Shown here piece after piece: positions 53,710 to 62,463 of a stretch of 64,000 nt of DNA. The translations under genes were made by a program, and so were the position numbers. Origin of the DNA: Methylobacterium sp. WL1 (lineage in GTDB: Bacteria > Pseudomonadota > Alphaproteobacteria > Rhizobiales > Beijerinckiaceae); the NCBI RefSeq assembly GCF_008000895.1, contig NZ_CP042823.1:3376001-3440000 (forward strand), in the 5' to 3' direction. The first letter of the stretch is position 1. Every line of letters starts with the position of its first letter. Below the pieces are notes generated by a model. It was not told the DNA's origin. It searched no databases and worked only from the letters and a program-made list of their open reading frames with translations.

Positions 53710-55215
53710 ATGGCTGTCACAGACCAAGCGCTCGCCTGGACGCAGCTGTTCGGAGACCTCGACCGCAGCGGCTTGGCGCTGCACTTTCAGATCCGCCGGG
53801 CAATCGTCACCGCCATCGAACGGGGCCTGTTCACCGCGCAGGCCCGACTACCGTCAACACGCCAGTTGGCGACGCTGCTCGGGGTTGCCCGGAACACGGT
53901 GGTGAACGCCTACCAGCAATTGATCGACGAGGGATTTCTGGTCGCCCACGAACGCAGCGGCATCTTCCTGGCACCGGACCTGGCCGTCTCCCAGGCAACC
54001 GCGGCCCCCGGCGGCCGGACCATCGATTGGTCGGAGCGCCTCGCGCTTCGGCCTGCGCGGCTACGACAGATCACCAAGCCCCGGGACTGGCTCGACTACC
54101 CCTATCCCTTCCTGTTCGGCCAGTTCGATCCGTCCCTGTTCCCGGCCAATGATTGGCGCGAGAGCGTGCGGGCCGCCTCCGGCGTGTCCGAGATCAACGC
54201 CTGGGCGGGCGACTTGATCGACGAGGACGACCCCGCCCTGGTCGATCAGCTGCGCCTGCAGGTACTGCCCCGGCGGGGCATCTTCGCGAGCGCGGACGAG
54301 GTGATGGTCACGATCGGCTCGCAACAGGCGCTTTCGCTGCTGATCCAGCTGCTGGTCGGCCGCAACACCCCGGCGGGCGTCGAGGACCCCTGTTATCCCG
54401 ATACCCGCAACATGCTGACGCTGGCCACCGACGACCTGGCGACACTCGCCATCGACCGGCAGGGGGTCGTGCCGGATGCGACCTTCGCCAGCCGGCGCGT
54501 CGCCTTCGTCACCGTGGGCCATCAGTGCCCGACGACGGCGGTCATGCCGCTGGAGCGACGCCGCGCCCTCTTGGAGGCCGCGCGGCGCCACGACGTCGTC
54601 CTGGTGGAGGACGATTACGAGGCCGACCTCGCGCTGGCGGACGAGATCCCCGCGCTCAAGAGCCTCGATGCAGACGGGCGCGTTGTCTATGTCGGCAGCT
54701 TCTCGAAGGTGTTGGCCCCGGGCCTGCGCGTTGGCTACGTGGTGGCACCCCGGGCCGTGATCGCCGAGTTGCGCGTGCTGCGGCGGCTGATGCTGCGCCA
54801 CCCGCCGTCGAACAATCAGCGCGCCACCGCGATGTTCGTGGCGCTCGGGCATTACCGCACGCACCTCCGCCGGACAGCCAGCGTGCTGGAGGAGCGCGCG
54901 TCGCGCATTGCCGGTTTGCTGCCCCGCCTCATGCCCCGGTTCAGCTGGCGGCGCGATCCGGGAGCCACAAGCTTCTGGATGAAGGGACCGGCAGGCCTCG
55001 ATGCCCGGGATCTCAGTCTGCGCGCCCGTGCCCGCGGCGTCCTGATCGAGCCGGGCGACATCTTCTTCGCCGATCCGGATGCCGGCCGGGCTTGTTTCCG
55101 GCTGGGCTTCGCCTCGATCCGCACCGATCGGATCGAGGCGGGGCTCACCCACCTGTCGGAGCTGATCGGCCCGGCGGGCGCTCCGCTGTCACAGAGGATG
55201 GCCGAGCAGGTCTGA
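53710..55215 (+). CDS. tauR: MocR-type regulator, probable TauR
   Basis: 501 residues. The GntR winged helix (about 20-90; ARLPSTRQLATLLGVARNTV, VNAYQQLIDEGF) is fused to an aminotransferase-I-like domain with the PLP lysine at about 333 in YVGSFSKVLAPGLRVGY, plus EDDYEADL. TauR, a MocR regulator, activates taurine genes in Rhodobacter; the neighbours here are taurine genes, which supports the assignment. MocR proteins such as PdxR are alternatives. Its 3' end overlaps the convergent exporter gene by 27 bases. Confidence 0.85.
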   Translation: MAVTDQALAWTQLFGDLDRSGLALHFQIRRAIVTAIERGLFTAQARLPSTRQLATLLGVARNTVVNAYQQLIDEGFLVAHERSGIFLAPDLAVSQATAAPGGRTIDWSERLALRPARLRQITKPRDWLDYPYPFLFGQFDPSLFPANDWRESVRAASGVSEINAWAGDLIDEDDPALVDQLRLQVLPRRGIFASADEVMVTIGSQQALSLLIQLLVGRNTPAGVEDPCYPDTRNMLTLATDDLATLAIDRQGVVPDATFASRRVAFVTVGHQCPTTAVMPLERRRALLEAARRHDVVLVEDDYEADLALADEIPALKSLDADGRVVYVGSFSKVLAPGLRVGYVVAPRAVIAELRVLRRLMLRHPPSNNQRATAMFVALGHYRTHLRRTASVLEERASRIAGLLPRLMPRFSWRRDPGATSFWMKGPAGLDARDLSLRARARGVLIEPGDIFFADPDAGRACFRLGFASIRTDRIEAGLTHLSELIGPAGAPLSQRMAEQV

Positions 55216-55974
55216 GACCGCCTGCACCACGCTCGTGATCGCCACGGTACAGAGGAGCAGGATCGACAACGCCCGATGGCCGCGGCCGGCGCCGCGCTGG
55301 AGGAGCGCCTCGCCGACGCGGCTTCCGGCGACGATGAGCGGGATGCCGATCGCCACCGGGATCGCCAGGGATACCCCGAGGAGGCCCGCGGTCGCGAGGC
55401 TGACGGCGCTGGCGATCGACGTGGCGAGGAAGAACACCAGCAACGAGGCGCGCCCCTGCTGAGGCGAGAGCGGCGTCGCGAGATAATAGGCGACCACGGG
55501 CGGGCCGGGCATCGCCGCGAGCCCGTTGCACAGGCCGGCCGCCAGCCCGACCACCAGCGTCGCGCCGCCGCGGGGCAGCACCACGAAACGGAAGCCCCGC
55601 ACCAGCGCGACGGTTCCCCCACCGCAGATCAGCGCGATGCCGAGCCGCGCGACGTCGGGGCTCGCCGCTGCGAGCGCGGCCACGCCCAGCGGCGATCCGA
55701 CCACCGCACCGGCGACGAGCCAGCCGAGCGAGGGCCAGTGGCAGGTCCGGCGCGCCCGGGGCAGGTCGGACAGGCTTGCGCAGAACTGAAGGGCGACGGC
55801 GAGCGGGACGCATTGGCTCGGCGGCAGCGAGAAGCCCAGCAGCGGCACGGCCGCCAGGGCGAATCCGAAGCCCGTGAAGCCGCGGATCAACGCCGCCGCG
55901 AAGACCGCCGCCGCGATGGCGACCAGGGTCCCCGGCTGGGGCGCGGCCGCCAGCAGGGCGGGAACGGCTTCCAT
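55189..55974 (-). CDS. safE: TauE/SafE-family anion exporter
   Basis: 261 residues with about eight membrane segments. TauE/SafE hallmarks are AALIRGFTGFGFALAAVPLL near the N-terminus and GLAAGLCNGLAAMPGPPVVA in the second half. In the family, members export sulfite (TauE/TauZ) or sulfoacetate (SafE). It follows the aldehyde dehydrogenase gene by only four bases, which favours export of that enzyme's product, sulfoacetate. The symbol is therefore an inference. Confidence 0.8.
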   Translation of the reverse strand: MEAVPALLAAAPQPGTLVAIAAAVFAAALIRGFTGFGFALAAVPLLGFSLPPSQCVPLAVALQFCASLSDLPRARRTCHWPSLGWLVAGAVVGSPLGVAALAAASPDVARLGIALICGGGTVALVRGFRFVVLPRGGATLVVGLAAGLCNGLAAMPGPPVVAYYLATPLSPQQGRASLLVFFLATSIASAVSLATAGLLGVSLAIPVAIGIPLIVAGSRVGEALLQRGAGRGHRALSILLLCTVAITSVVQAVSDLLGHPL

Positions 55975-55978
55975 CGCC

Positions 55979-57499
55979 TCAGCGCATGTCGACCACGATT
56001 GTCTTCTTGCGGGTGAAATGCTCCAGCATCGCCTCGAGGGAGGCTTCCTTGCCGAGGCCGGACTTCTTGAACCCGCCGTAACTCAGGTTCGGCTGGATCG
56101 TCAGGTTCTGATTGACCTGGACATAGCCTGCATCGAGCGCGTGCGACACTCGCAGCGCACGACGCAGGTCGGTGGTCCACACTGTCGCGGCGAGGCCGAA
56201 ATCCCCGGCATTCGCCGCCTCCAGAACGGCCTCCTCGTCGGAGAACGGCACGATGCAGGCGACCGGCCCGAAGATCTCGTCGCGCATGAGCGGGCTGTCC
56301 TCGGTAAGACCGGTGAACAGGACCGGCTCGACGAAGAGGCCTCCGGCGAGCTCCGCCGCTTCGGGGAGGGTTCCGCAACGCACGGCCTGCGCGCCCGGGG
56401 TCGCCTCGCCCTGCGCGATGTAGTCCATGATCTTGGCACGCTGCCGGGCGTTGATGACGGTGCCGATATCGGTCGCCTCGTCGAGCGGGTCGCCCATCCG
56501 GAGGTTCGAGACGGCAGCGGCCAGCCGCTCCACGAACGGGTCGTGCAGGTCCGCATCGACGTAGATCCGGCTCGACGCGGTGCAGCTCTGACCCTGGCGG
56601 GTAAAGCGCATGCCGGCCACTGCGCCCGCGACGGCCCGGTCGAGATCGGCGTCGGCGAAGACCAGCATCGGGCTCTTGCCGCCGAGCTCCAAGCTCACCG
56701 GGATCAGCTTGTCGGCGGCCTCCCGGTAGATCGCCTCACCCACCGCCTGCGAGCCCGTAAAGGTGACCTTGGCGACGTCGGGGTGGCGGACCAGCGGCGC
56801 CCCGCATCCGGCTCCGGTGCCACAGATCACGTTGAGGACGCCGGGCGGCAGGAGCTCCGCCAGCAGGCGCGCGGCCTCGATCGTCGCGAAGGGAGCCTCC
56901 TCGGAGGCCTTCACCACCACGGTGTTGCCCGCCACCAGGGCCGGGCCGATCTTGAGCGCCATCAGCACGAGGGGCACATTCCAGGGCAGGATCGCCGCCA
57001 CCACGCCCAGGGGCTCCCGGGTGGTCAGCGCCAGCATGTCCGGGCTGAACGGCAGCGTCTCGCCTTTGAGTTCCGTGGCGAGGCCGCCGAACATCGCGAG
57101 GATGTCGGCGGCGGTGGCGATCTCGGGTCGGCATTCGGTGCGGATCGCCTTGCCGGTCTCGGCGGCGAGGAGCGGGGCGAGGTCCGGGGACGCCGCCGCG
57201 ATCCGGCGCCCGCCCTCGGCGACCAGCCGCCCGCGCTCGCGCGCCGGCACCCGCGCCCAGGCCTTTCCGGCGGCGCGGGCGGCCGCGACCGCCGCCTGGA
57301 CATCCGCCGGGCCGGCCGCCGGCGCCTGCCCCAGTGCGTCGCCGGTCGCCGGATCGAGAACAGTCAGGCATGTGCCGTCCACCGGGCCCACCAGCGCGTT
57401 CCCGATCAGGTGGCGTCCCGCAAGCGAGGCCAGGAGGTCGCGCGCGTTCCCAGGAAGGCGCGCCCTGCCGCGCGTCAGGCTCTCGGGTTCGTTCGACAT
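55979..57499 (-). CDS. safD: Aldehyde dehydrogenase, probable sulfoacetaldehyde dehydrogenase
   Basis: 506 residues of the NAD(P)-dependent ALDH superfamily: Asn in LPWNVP (about 174), Glu in LELGGKSP (about 271) and catalytic Cys306 in RQGQSCTASSR; cofactor motif FTGSQAVGEAIY. The ATG at 57499 is used because the longer frame adds a proline-rich, unlikely N-terminus. It sits between tauABC and a TauE/SafE exporter, so sulfoacetaldehyde is the likely substrate (SafD role). Other aldehydes cannot be excluded from sequence. Confidence 0.8.
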   Translation of the reverse strand: MSNEPESLTRGRARLPGNARDLLASLAGRHLIGNALVGPVDGTCLTVLDPATGDALGQAPAAGPADVQAAVAAARAAGKAWARVPARERGRLVAEGGRRIAAASPDLAPLLAAETGKAIRTECRPEIATAADILAMFGGLATELKGETLPFSPDMLALTTREPLGVVAAILPWNVPLVLMALKIGPALVAGNTVVVKASEEAPFATIEAARLLAELLPPGVLNVICGTGAGCGAPLVRHPDVAKVTFTGSQAVGEAIYREAADKLIPVSLELGGKSPMLVFADADLDRAVAGAVAGMRFTRQGQSCTASSRIYVDADLHDPFVERLAAAVSNLRMGDPLDEATDIGTVINARQRAKIMDYIAQGEATPGAQAVRCGTLPEAAELAGGLFVEPVLFTGLTEDSPLMRDEIFGPVACIVPFSDEEAVLEAANAGDFGLAATVWTTDLRRALRVSHALDAGYVQVNQNLTIQPNLSYGGFKKSGLGKEASLEAMLEHFTRKKTIVVDMR

Positions 57500-57614
57500 G
57501 GGCGGGTCACTCGCGATCGGACTCGGGCGTCCCGCCGTCGATAAAACCGGTGCGGGCGCCGCGACAGGTCCAGGCGGCGGCGAGTGAGCGGACCAGGGCA
57601 CTATCCAGGCGCCG

Positions 57615-58454
57615 TCAGGCCTTGCCCTTCCAGGGCACCAGCGCGCGTTCGAGCCGCCGCAGGCCGAACTCGAAAAGGGCTGCGAACAGGCCGATCAGCA
57701 GGATGCCCATCACCACCACGTCGGTGCGCAGGAAGTTCGAGGCGTTGAGGACGAGCTGGCCGAGCCCGGCCTGGGCCGCCACCATCTCGGCGGCGACCAG
57801 GGTGGTCCAGCCGACGCCCATGCCGATCCGCAGGCCGATCAGGATCTCCGGCATCGCGGCCGGGAACACCACGTAGCGGAGCACTTGCCAGCGGCTCGCC
57901 CCGAGTGCGCGCGCCGCGTTGATCTGGTCGACAGAGGCCGAGAGCACGCCCGATCGGGTCGCCAAGGCCACCGGGGCGAAGCAGGCCAGGACGATCAGCA
58001 GCACCTTCGACAACTCGCCGATCCCCAACCAGATGATCATCAGCGGCAGGTAGGCCAACGGCGGCAGCGGCCGGTAGAACTCGATCAGCGGGTCGAGGAT
58101 GCCGCGGGCGATCCGGCTCATGCCCATGGCCAAACCGGCCGGGACACCCAGCAGCGTTGCGAGCCCGAAGGCGCCGAGGACGCGCAAGAGGCTGTCGCGC
58201 ACGTGAAGGCCGAGGGGGGCGCCGTCGAGTTCGCCGTTCCAGGCCTGCCCGAGGGCCGTCAGGACCGCCTCCGGCGGCGGCAGGAACAGCGGTTTGATCC
58301 AGCCGACATGGGTCGCGACCGCCCAGAGACCGAGGCAGGCCAGCACGGTGGCCAGACTGATGATCGGCACCAGCGACTCGTCGCGGCGGCCACGGCGCCC
58401 GGGGCGAGAGCGCGACGCCTCGGGAACCGCCGCGTCGAGGGGAAGGCCGCTCAT
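57615..58454 (-). CDS. tauC: Taurine-type ABC transporter permease
   Basis: 279 residues of the SsuC/TauC/NitT permease family, with about six membrane segments. The ATPase-coupling loop reads [20 protein letters not shown]. The N-terminal part is Arg-rich and cytoplasmic. Start ATG at 58454 overlaps the tauB stop (ATGA). Works with TauA and TauB to import a C2-sulfonate or related anion. Confidence 0.9.
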   Translation of the reverse strand: MSGLPLDAAVPEASRSRPGRRGRRDESLVPIISLATVLACLGLWAVATHVGWIKPLFLPPPEAVLTALGQAWNGELDGAPLGLHVRDSLLRVLGAFGLATLLGVPAGLAMGMSRIARGILDPLIEFYRPLPPLAYLPLMIIWLGIGELSKVLLIVLACFAPVALATRSGVLSASVDQINAARALGASRWQVLRYVVFPAAMPEILIGLRIGMGVGWTTLVAAEMVAAQAGLGQLVLNASNFLRTDVVVMGILLIGLFAALFEFGLRRLERALVPWKGKA

Positions 58455-59242
58455 CGGGAGCCTCCGAACGCCGGTTCGATCCGGTGATGGATGCGCCCGA
58501 GCACGCGCTCGCGCACGGCGATGAAGTCGGGATCCGACTTGACCGCCCGCGCCGCCCGCCCGGCCACGACCGCGCGCGAAAAGGGCAGGTCGATCGTCTC
58601 GACGATGCGGCCCGGCCGCGGGCTCATGATCAGGAGCTTGGTGGCCAGGAACACCGCCTCCTCGACGTCGTGCGTGATGAAGAAGGCCATCTTGCCGGTC
58701 CGGTGCCAGACTTGGAGGATCAGCTCCTGGACCTGCTCGCGCGTGAATGCATCCAGGGCGCCCAGCGGCTCGTCCATCAGCAGGGCGCGCGGGTCACTGG
58801 CCAGCGCCCGGGCGATGCCGACCCGCTGCTGCATGCCGCCCGAGAGCTCGTAGGTCTTCCGGTCCGCGAACTCGGCGAGACCGACCAGCTCAAGCATGGC
58901 GAGGGCGATCCGGTGCCGCTCCGGGCGCGCAACGCCGCGCATCTTGGGACCGAAGGCCACGTTCTCGGCCACGCTCAGCCAGGGCATCAGCGCGTGGCGC
59001 TGGAACACCACCCCCCGGTCGGCCCCCGAACCCCGGACCGGCACCCCGTCCAGCAGGATGCTACCCTCGGTCGGTTCAAGGAAGCCGGCCATCGCCGAGA
59101 GCAGGGTGGTCTTGCCGCAGCCTGAGGCGCCGAGCGCCACCACGAACTCCCCCGGCCGGATCGTGAGGTTCACCTGCGAGAGGGCGACGATGCCGGTCTC
59201 GCCCTCCCCGTAATGGACGCTGAGGTTGCGGATCTCGATCAT
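58451..59242 (-). CDS. tauB: Taurine-type ABC transporter ATP-binding protein
   Basis: 263 residues. Walker [13 protein letters not shown]-loop region [20 protein letters not shown], signature [20 protein letters not shown], Walker [12 protein letters not shown], switch His in [10 protein letters not shown]. Belongs to the NitT/TauT group. It overlaps tauC by ATGA and starts 24 bases after the tauA stop. Confidence 0.92.
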   Translation of the reverse strand: MIEIRNLSVHYGEGETGIVALSQVNLTIRPGEFVVALGASGCGKTTLLSAMAGFLEPTEGSILLDGVPVRGSGADRGVVFQRHALMPWLSVAENVAFGPKMRGVARPERHRIALAMLELVGLAEFADRKTYELSGGMQQRVGIARALASDPRALLMDEPLGALDAFTREQVQELILQVWHRTGKMAFFITHDVEEAVFLATKLLIMSPRPGRIVETIDLPFSRAVVAGRAARAVKSDPDFIAVRERVLGRIHHRIEPAFGGSR

Positions 59243-59266
59243 GGATCTCTCCGGCTTCGCCGCGGG

Positions 59267-60310
59267 CTATTGTCCGGCCGCCGCCACGTAATCGCCGGTG
59301 ACGAACCGGCCGTAATCGGGTGCCAGCGCCTGCACGCGCCCCTGCGCCTTCAGGAACTCCGCGGTCTCCGTCAGGGCCCTGGCGGCCCCGCCGCCAAGCC
59401 AGGCCGGGGAGGCCTGCGCGTCGAGGGCCGGGAAGCGGTAGCTCGCGAGGCTCGCCGGCACCTCTGCGGGGGTCGCACCGGTGATCTTGGCCACCGCCTT
59501 CACCTCGCTTGAATCGGCAGCCCACGGCCGAGTCCTGTAGGCCGCGTCCTCGGCCGCGATCAGCTTCACCAGCGTGACGAGGAAGTCCCGGTTCTGTGCC
59601 GCCCAGGCCCGGTCGACCACGAGGCCGTCGAAGGTCGCCTTGCCTTTGCGGGCGATGTCGCCCGCCGAAATTAGCACCGTGCCGGACTTCTTCACGCGGG
59701 CCAGCACAGGGTCCCAGATGAAGGTCGCATCGATGTCGCCGCGCTCCCAGGCGGCGGCGATCTCGGGCGGCCGCATGTTGAGGATCGTCACGTCCTTCTG
59801 GCTCAGCCCGGCCTCCGCCAGCGCGGCGATCAGCTGATAGTGGGATGTCGAGACGAACGGCACCGCGACGGTCTTGCCACGCAGGTCGGCCACGGTTTTG
59901 ACGCTGCTGCCGTTGCGCGCGACAAGCTGCTCGGCGTCGGCGATCTCGTCGAGAATCCAGAAGAGCTGGATGTCGAGTCCCTGGGAGGCCGCCGCAGCGA
60001 TCGGGCTCGACCCCGCCTCTCCGATCTGGACGTTGCCCGACGCCATGGCGCGAATCACGTCGCCGCCGCCGCCGAACTTACGCCACGTCACGGTGTAGCC
60101 GGTGACCTTCTCGATGGCGCCCGAGGCCATCAGGGCCCGGAACGGGACCACCATGTCCTGGTGCGCGAAGGTGACGGATTTCTCGGCGGCCAGGGCGGGG
60201 TCAGGCGAGAGGATGCCGAGGAACAGCGGTGCCAGGGCCGCCAGAGCGGCTAAGATTGCTCGCGCGGCGGGGCGGGCTTTTGGTCGCGATTGTACGCTGT
60301 CCATGAGCAT
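59267..60310 (-). CDS. tauA: Taurine-type ABC transporter substrate-binding protein
   Basis: 347 residues. A signal peptide (ARAILAALAALAPLFLGILS, cut near ALAAEK) precedes a TauA-like fold: VTFAHQDMVVPFRALMASG, GNVQIGEAGSSPIAAAASQG, ELSWILDEI-like FWILDEIADAEQLVAR and FIWDPVLARVKKSG. This matches TauA better than SsuA or nitrate-binding proteins. The ATG at 60310 has GGAGG six bases upstream. It heads the leftward tauABC-ALDH-exporter unit and is divergent from tauXY. Confidence 0.9.
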   Translation of the reverse strand: MLMDSVQSRPKARPAARAILAALAALAPLFLGILSPDPALAAEKSVTFAHQDMVVPFRALMASGAIEKVTGYTVTWRKFGGGGDVIRAMASGNVQIGEAGSSPIAAAASQGLDIQLFWILDEIADAEQLVARNGSSVKTVADLRGKTVAVPFVSTSHYQLIAALAEAGLSQKDVTILNMRPPEIAAAWERGDIDATFIWDPVLARVKKSGTVLISAGDIARKGKATFDGLVVDRAWAAQNRDFLVTLVKLIAAEDAAYRTRPWAADSSEVKAVAKITGATPAEVPASLASYRFPALDAQASPAWLGGGAARALTETAEFLKAQGRVQALAPDYGRFVTGDYVAAAGQ

Positions 60311-60458
60311 TCATCCCCTCCGGGACCCCGAATCGCTCCCGATGAGCGGTCCGACCGGAGGGTCCGACAAGGCAAGCTCCGTGCACAAGGGGCCAGACGA
60401 TGCCTAAATCTCCCCCCGCATGGCTCCCCCGCGCCGGTCGCTCCCCAGGGCCGGCCAA

Positions 60459-60491
60459 CTGGATGCGTCGTTGACACCGCTCTGGACCTCG
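60459..60491. promoter_or_regulatory. Candidate TauR (MocR) operator in the tauA/tauX divergent promoter
   Basis: Two direct repeats of the core CTGGA begin at 60459 (CTGGATGCGT) and 60482 (CTGGACCTCG), 23 bases apart. From memory, the Rhodobacter TauR site is a direct repeat of CTGGAC-(T/C)-TAA type; the second copy matches eight positions. TTGACA at 60471-60476 could be a -35 element. Inferred, not tested. Confidence 0.4.
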
Positions 60492-60564
60492 CGAGGCTGA
60501 CGGCGCCGGCGCTAGGTCGTGGCGACGACAGCCGCCCGCGGGCGAGCCAGGGGAGTGCGGTTCC

Positions 60565-60963
60565 ATGAATGAAACGACGACCGAAGCGGAGCGCCACGCG
60601 GTGCTCGACAGCCTGTTCGAAGCCTTCAACCGCCACGATGCGGACGGGGTGATGGCCTGCTTCACGCCGAACGTGGTGTTCGATACCGCCGCCGGCCCGG
60701 AGGCGCACGGGCGCCGGCTGACCAGCCAGGACGCGGTGCGGGCGGCCTTCGTGGCCGTCTGGACCGACATGCCGGACGTGGCCTGGACGGTCACCCGCCA
60801 CACCCTGGCGGGGGAGCGCGCCACGTCGGAATGGCTGTTCACCGGCACCCGGGCCGATGGCGGCCGGGTCGCCGTGGAGGGGGTCGACCTGTTCGTGTTC
60901 GAGGGAAGGCTGATCGCCCGCAAGAGCGCCTTCCGCAAGGACCGCCCGGTCCAGGCGGCCTGA
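60565..60963 (+). CDS. tauX: SnoaL/NTF2-like protein, probable taurine dehydrogenase small subunit
   Basis: 132 residues with the SnoaL-like/NTF2 fold: VLDSLFEAFNRHDADGVMAC, FDTAAGPEAHGRRLTSQDAV and ATSEWLFTGTRADGGRVAV. A small NTF2-like partner directly ahead of a FAD oxidoreductase, divergent from tauABC, matches the tauX position in alphaproteobacterial taurine clusters. The identity rests on context; as an isolated protein it would only be called a SnoaL-like protein. Twelve bases separate it from the oxidoreductase. Confidence 0.7.
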   Translation: MNETTTEAERHAVLDSLFEAFNRHDADGVMACFTPNVVFDTAAGPEAHGRRLTSQDAVRAAFVAVWTDMPDVAWTVTRHTLAGERATSEWLFTGTRADGGRVAVEGVDLFVFEGRLIARKSAFRKDRPVQAA

Positions 60964-60975
60964 GGGAGGCGGACC

Positions 60976-62364
60976 GTGAGCCTGACCCCCGATCCCGTGC
61001 CACGCCCGACCGGCGCGCCCTACGATCCGACCTACGATCCCCTGACCAGCGCGACCCCTGGCACGAACCGCGCCTACGCGCCGACCTACTGGGTGGCCAC
61101 CGCCGGCCCTCCGCCGGAGGATGACGGCCCGATCACGGGCGACGTCGATGCCGACGTGGTGATCGTCGGCTCGGGCTTCACCGGCCTGTCCTGCGCCCTC
61201 AGCCTCGCCCGCGATCACGGCATCAAAGCCACCGTGCTGGAGGCCAACCGGGTTGCGTGGGGCTGCAGCACCCGCAACGGGGGCCAGGGCCAGAACGCGT
61301 CGGGCCGGCTCAGCCGCTCGCAATGGATCGCCCGCTACGGTCGGGAGACCGCGCTCCGGCTCCACGCCGAGATCCAGGACGGGTTCTCATACTTCTCCGA
61401 CCTCGTCCGCGAATTCGACCCCGATCCGCAGCCTGGCGGCCACATCTACGTCGCCCATCGGGCGCGCACCTTCGCCAAGCTGGCAGCCGAATGCGAGGTC
61501 GCCAACGCGGTGTTCGGGTATCGCACCCGGATGCTCGGCCCGGACGAGTTGCGGCGCGACTGGCTCGACGAGGCCGGGGCGGTCGGTGCACTCCATGAGC
61601 CGTTGGGTATCGGCATCCACCCGGCGAAGTTCGCCTTCGGGTATCTCCGGGCCGCGCGGGCGGCGGGCGCGCGGATCCACCCCGCCAGCCCGGTGCTCGG
61701 GATCGACCGCGACGGCGCCGGATTCCGGGTGCGCACCCCCCACGGAACCGTTCGGGCCCGTGCAGTCGCGATCGCCACGGGGGGCTACACCAGCCAGGGA
61801 CTGCACCCACGCCTGCGCAGCCGGATCATGCCGATCCTGTCCAATTCCCTGGTCACCCGCCCGCTGACGCAGGACGAGATCGCCGCGACGTTGCGGACCA
61901 CCACCTTCGTCACGGACACCCGCACCCTGCGCTTCTACTACCGCCGGCTACCCGACAACCGGGTCCAGATCGGCAGCCGCAGCGCCATCACCGGGGCGGA
62001 CGCGACCAACCCGCGCCACCTCCGCCTCCTGGTCGATGGCCTGCACCAGAAATTCCCGGCGCTCGAAGGCATTGCGATCGACTATTCCTGGTGGGGCTGG
62101 GTCGATGTCAGCCACGACATGATGCCCCGGATCGTTCAGCCGGAGCCGGACCAGCCGCTGTTCTACGCCCTGGGCTATGGCGGCAACGGCGTCTCGTTCT
62201 CCGCTCAGGCTGGCCGCCGGCTCGCCGGGCTGGTGGCAGGTCGCAAGCTCGCGGGTCTGCCGATCTTCGAGGGATCCTTGCCGAGCCACCCGTTCGCGCC
62301 ATTCCGGCGTCTCGGGCAGCGGATGTTGTATCGCTGGTACCACCACCGCGACGAGGCGGCCTGA
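60976..62364 (+). CDS. tauY: FAD-dependent oxidoreductase, probable taurine dehydrogenase large subunit
   Basis: 462 residues of the DAO (glycine/D-amino-acid oxidase) family. FAD motif VVIVGSGFTGLSCALSLARD (about 55-75), STRNGGQGQNASGRLS near the flavin, and the C-terminal PLFYALGYGGNGVSFSAQAG cofactor loop. The N-terminal 50 residues are Pro/Thr-rich. With the SnoaL-like partner and tauABC nearby it most likely oxidatively deaminates taurine to sulfoacetaldehyde, passing electrons to cytochrome c. A gamma-glutamylputrescine-oxidase-like role is the main alternative. Confidence 0.8.
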   Translation: MSLTPDPVPRPTGAPYDPTYDPLTSATPGTNRAYAPTYWVATAGPPPEDDGPITGDVDADVVIVGSGFTGLSCALSLARDHGIKATVLEANRVAWGCSTRNGGQGQNASGRLSRSQWIARYGRETALRLHAEIQDGFSYFSDLVREFDPDPQPGGHIYVAHRARTFAKLAAECEVANAVFGYRTRMLGPDELRRDWLDEAGAVGALHEPLGIGIHPAKFAFGYLRAARAAGARIHPASPVLGIDRDGAGFRVRTPHGTVRARAVAIATGGYTSQGLHPRLRSRIMPILSNSLVTRPLTQDEIAATLRTTTFVTDTRTLRFYYRRLPDNRVQIGSRSAITGADATNPRHLRLLVDGLHQKFPALEGIAIDYSWWGWVDVSHDMMPRIVQPEPDQPLFYALGYGGNGVSFSAQAGRRLAGLVAGRKLAGLPIFEGSLPSHPFAPFRRLGQRMLYRWYHHRDEAA

Positions 62365-62406
62365 CCCGGCTGTCTGCGGGAACGGATAACCCGGCCCTCT
62401 TCGGAT

Positions 62407-62434
62407 GGGCCGCCCGGTCGGTTCGGGGCGGCCC
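62407..62434. terminator. Hairpin between convergent tauY and oppF-type genes
   Basis: GGGCCGCCC (62407-62415) and GGGCGGCCC (62426-62434) form a perfect nine-base-pair stem with a ten-base loop, followed by TTGT. It lies in the 99 bases between convergent genes and probably terminates tauXY transcription. Confidence 0.65.
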
Positions 62435-62463
62435 TTGTCATGTCGGGAGGTACCGCCGGATGG

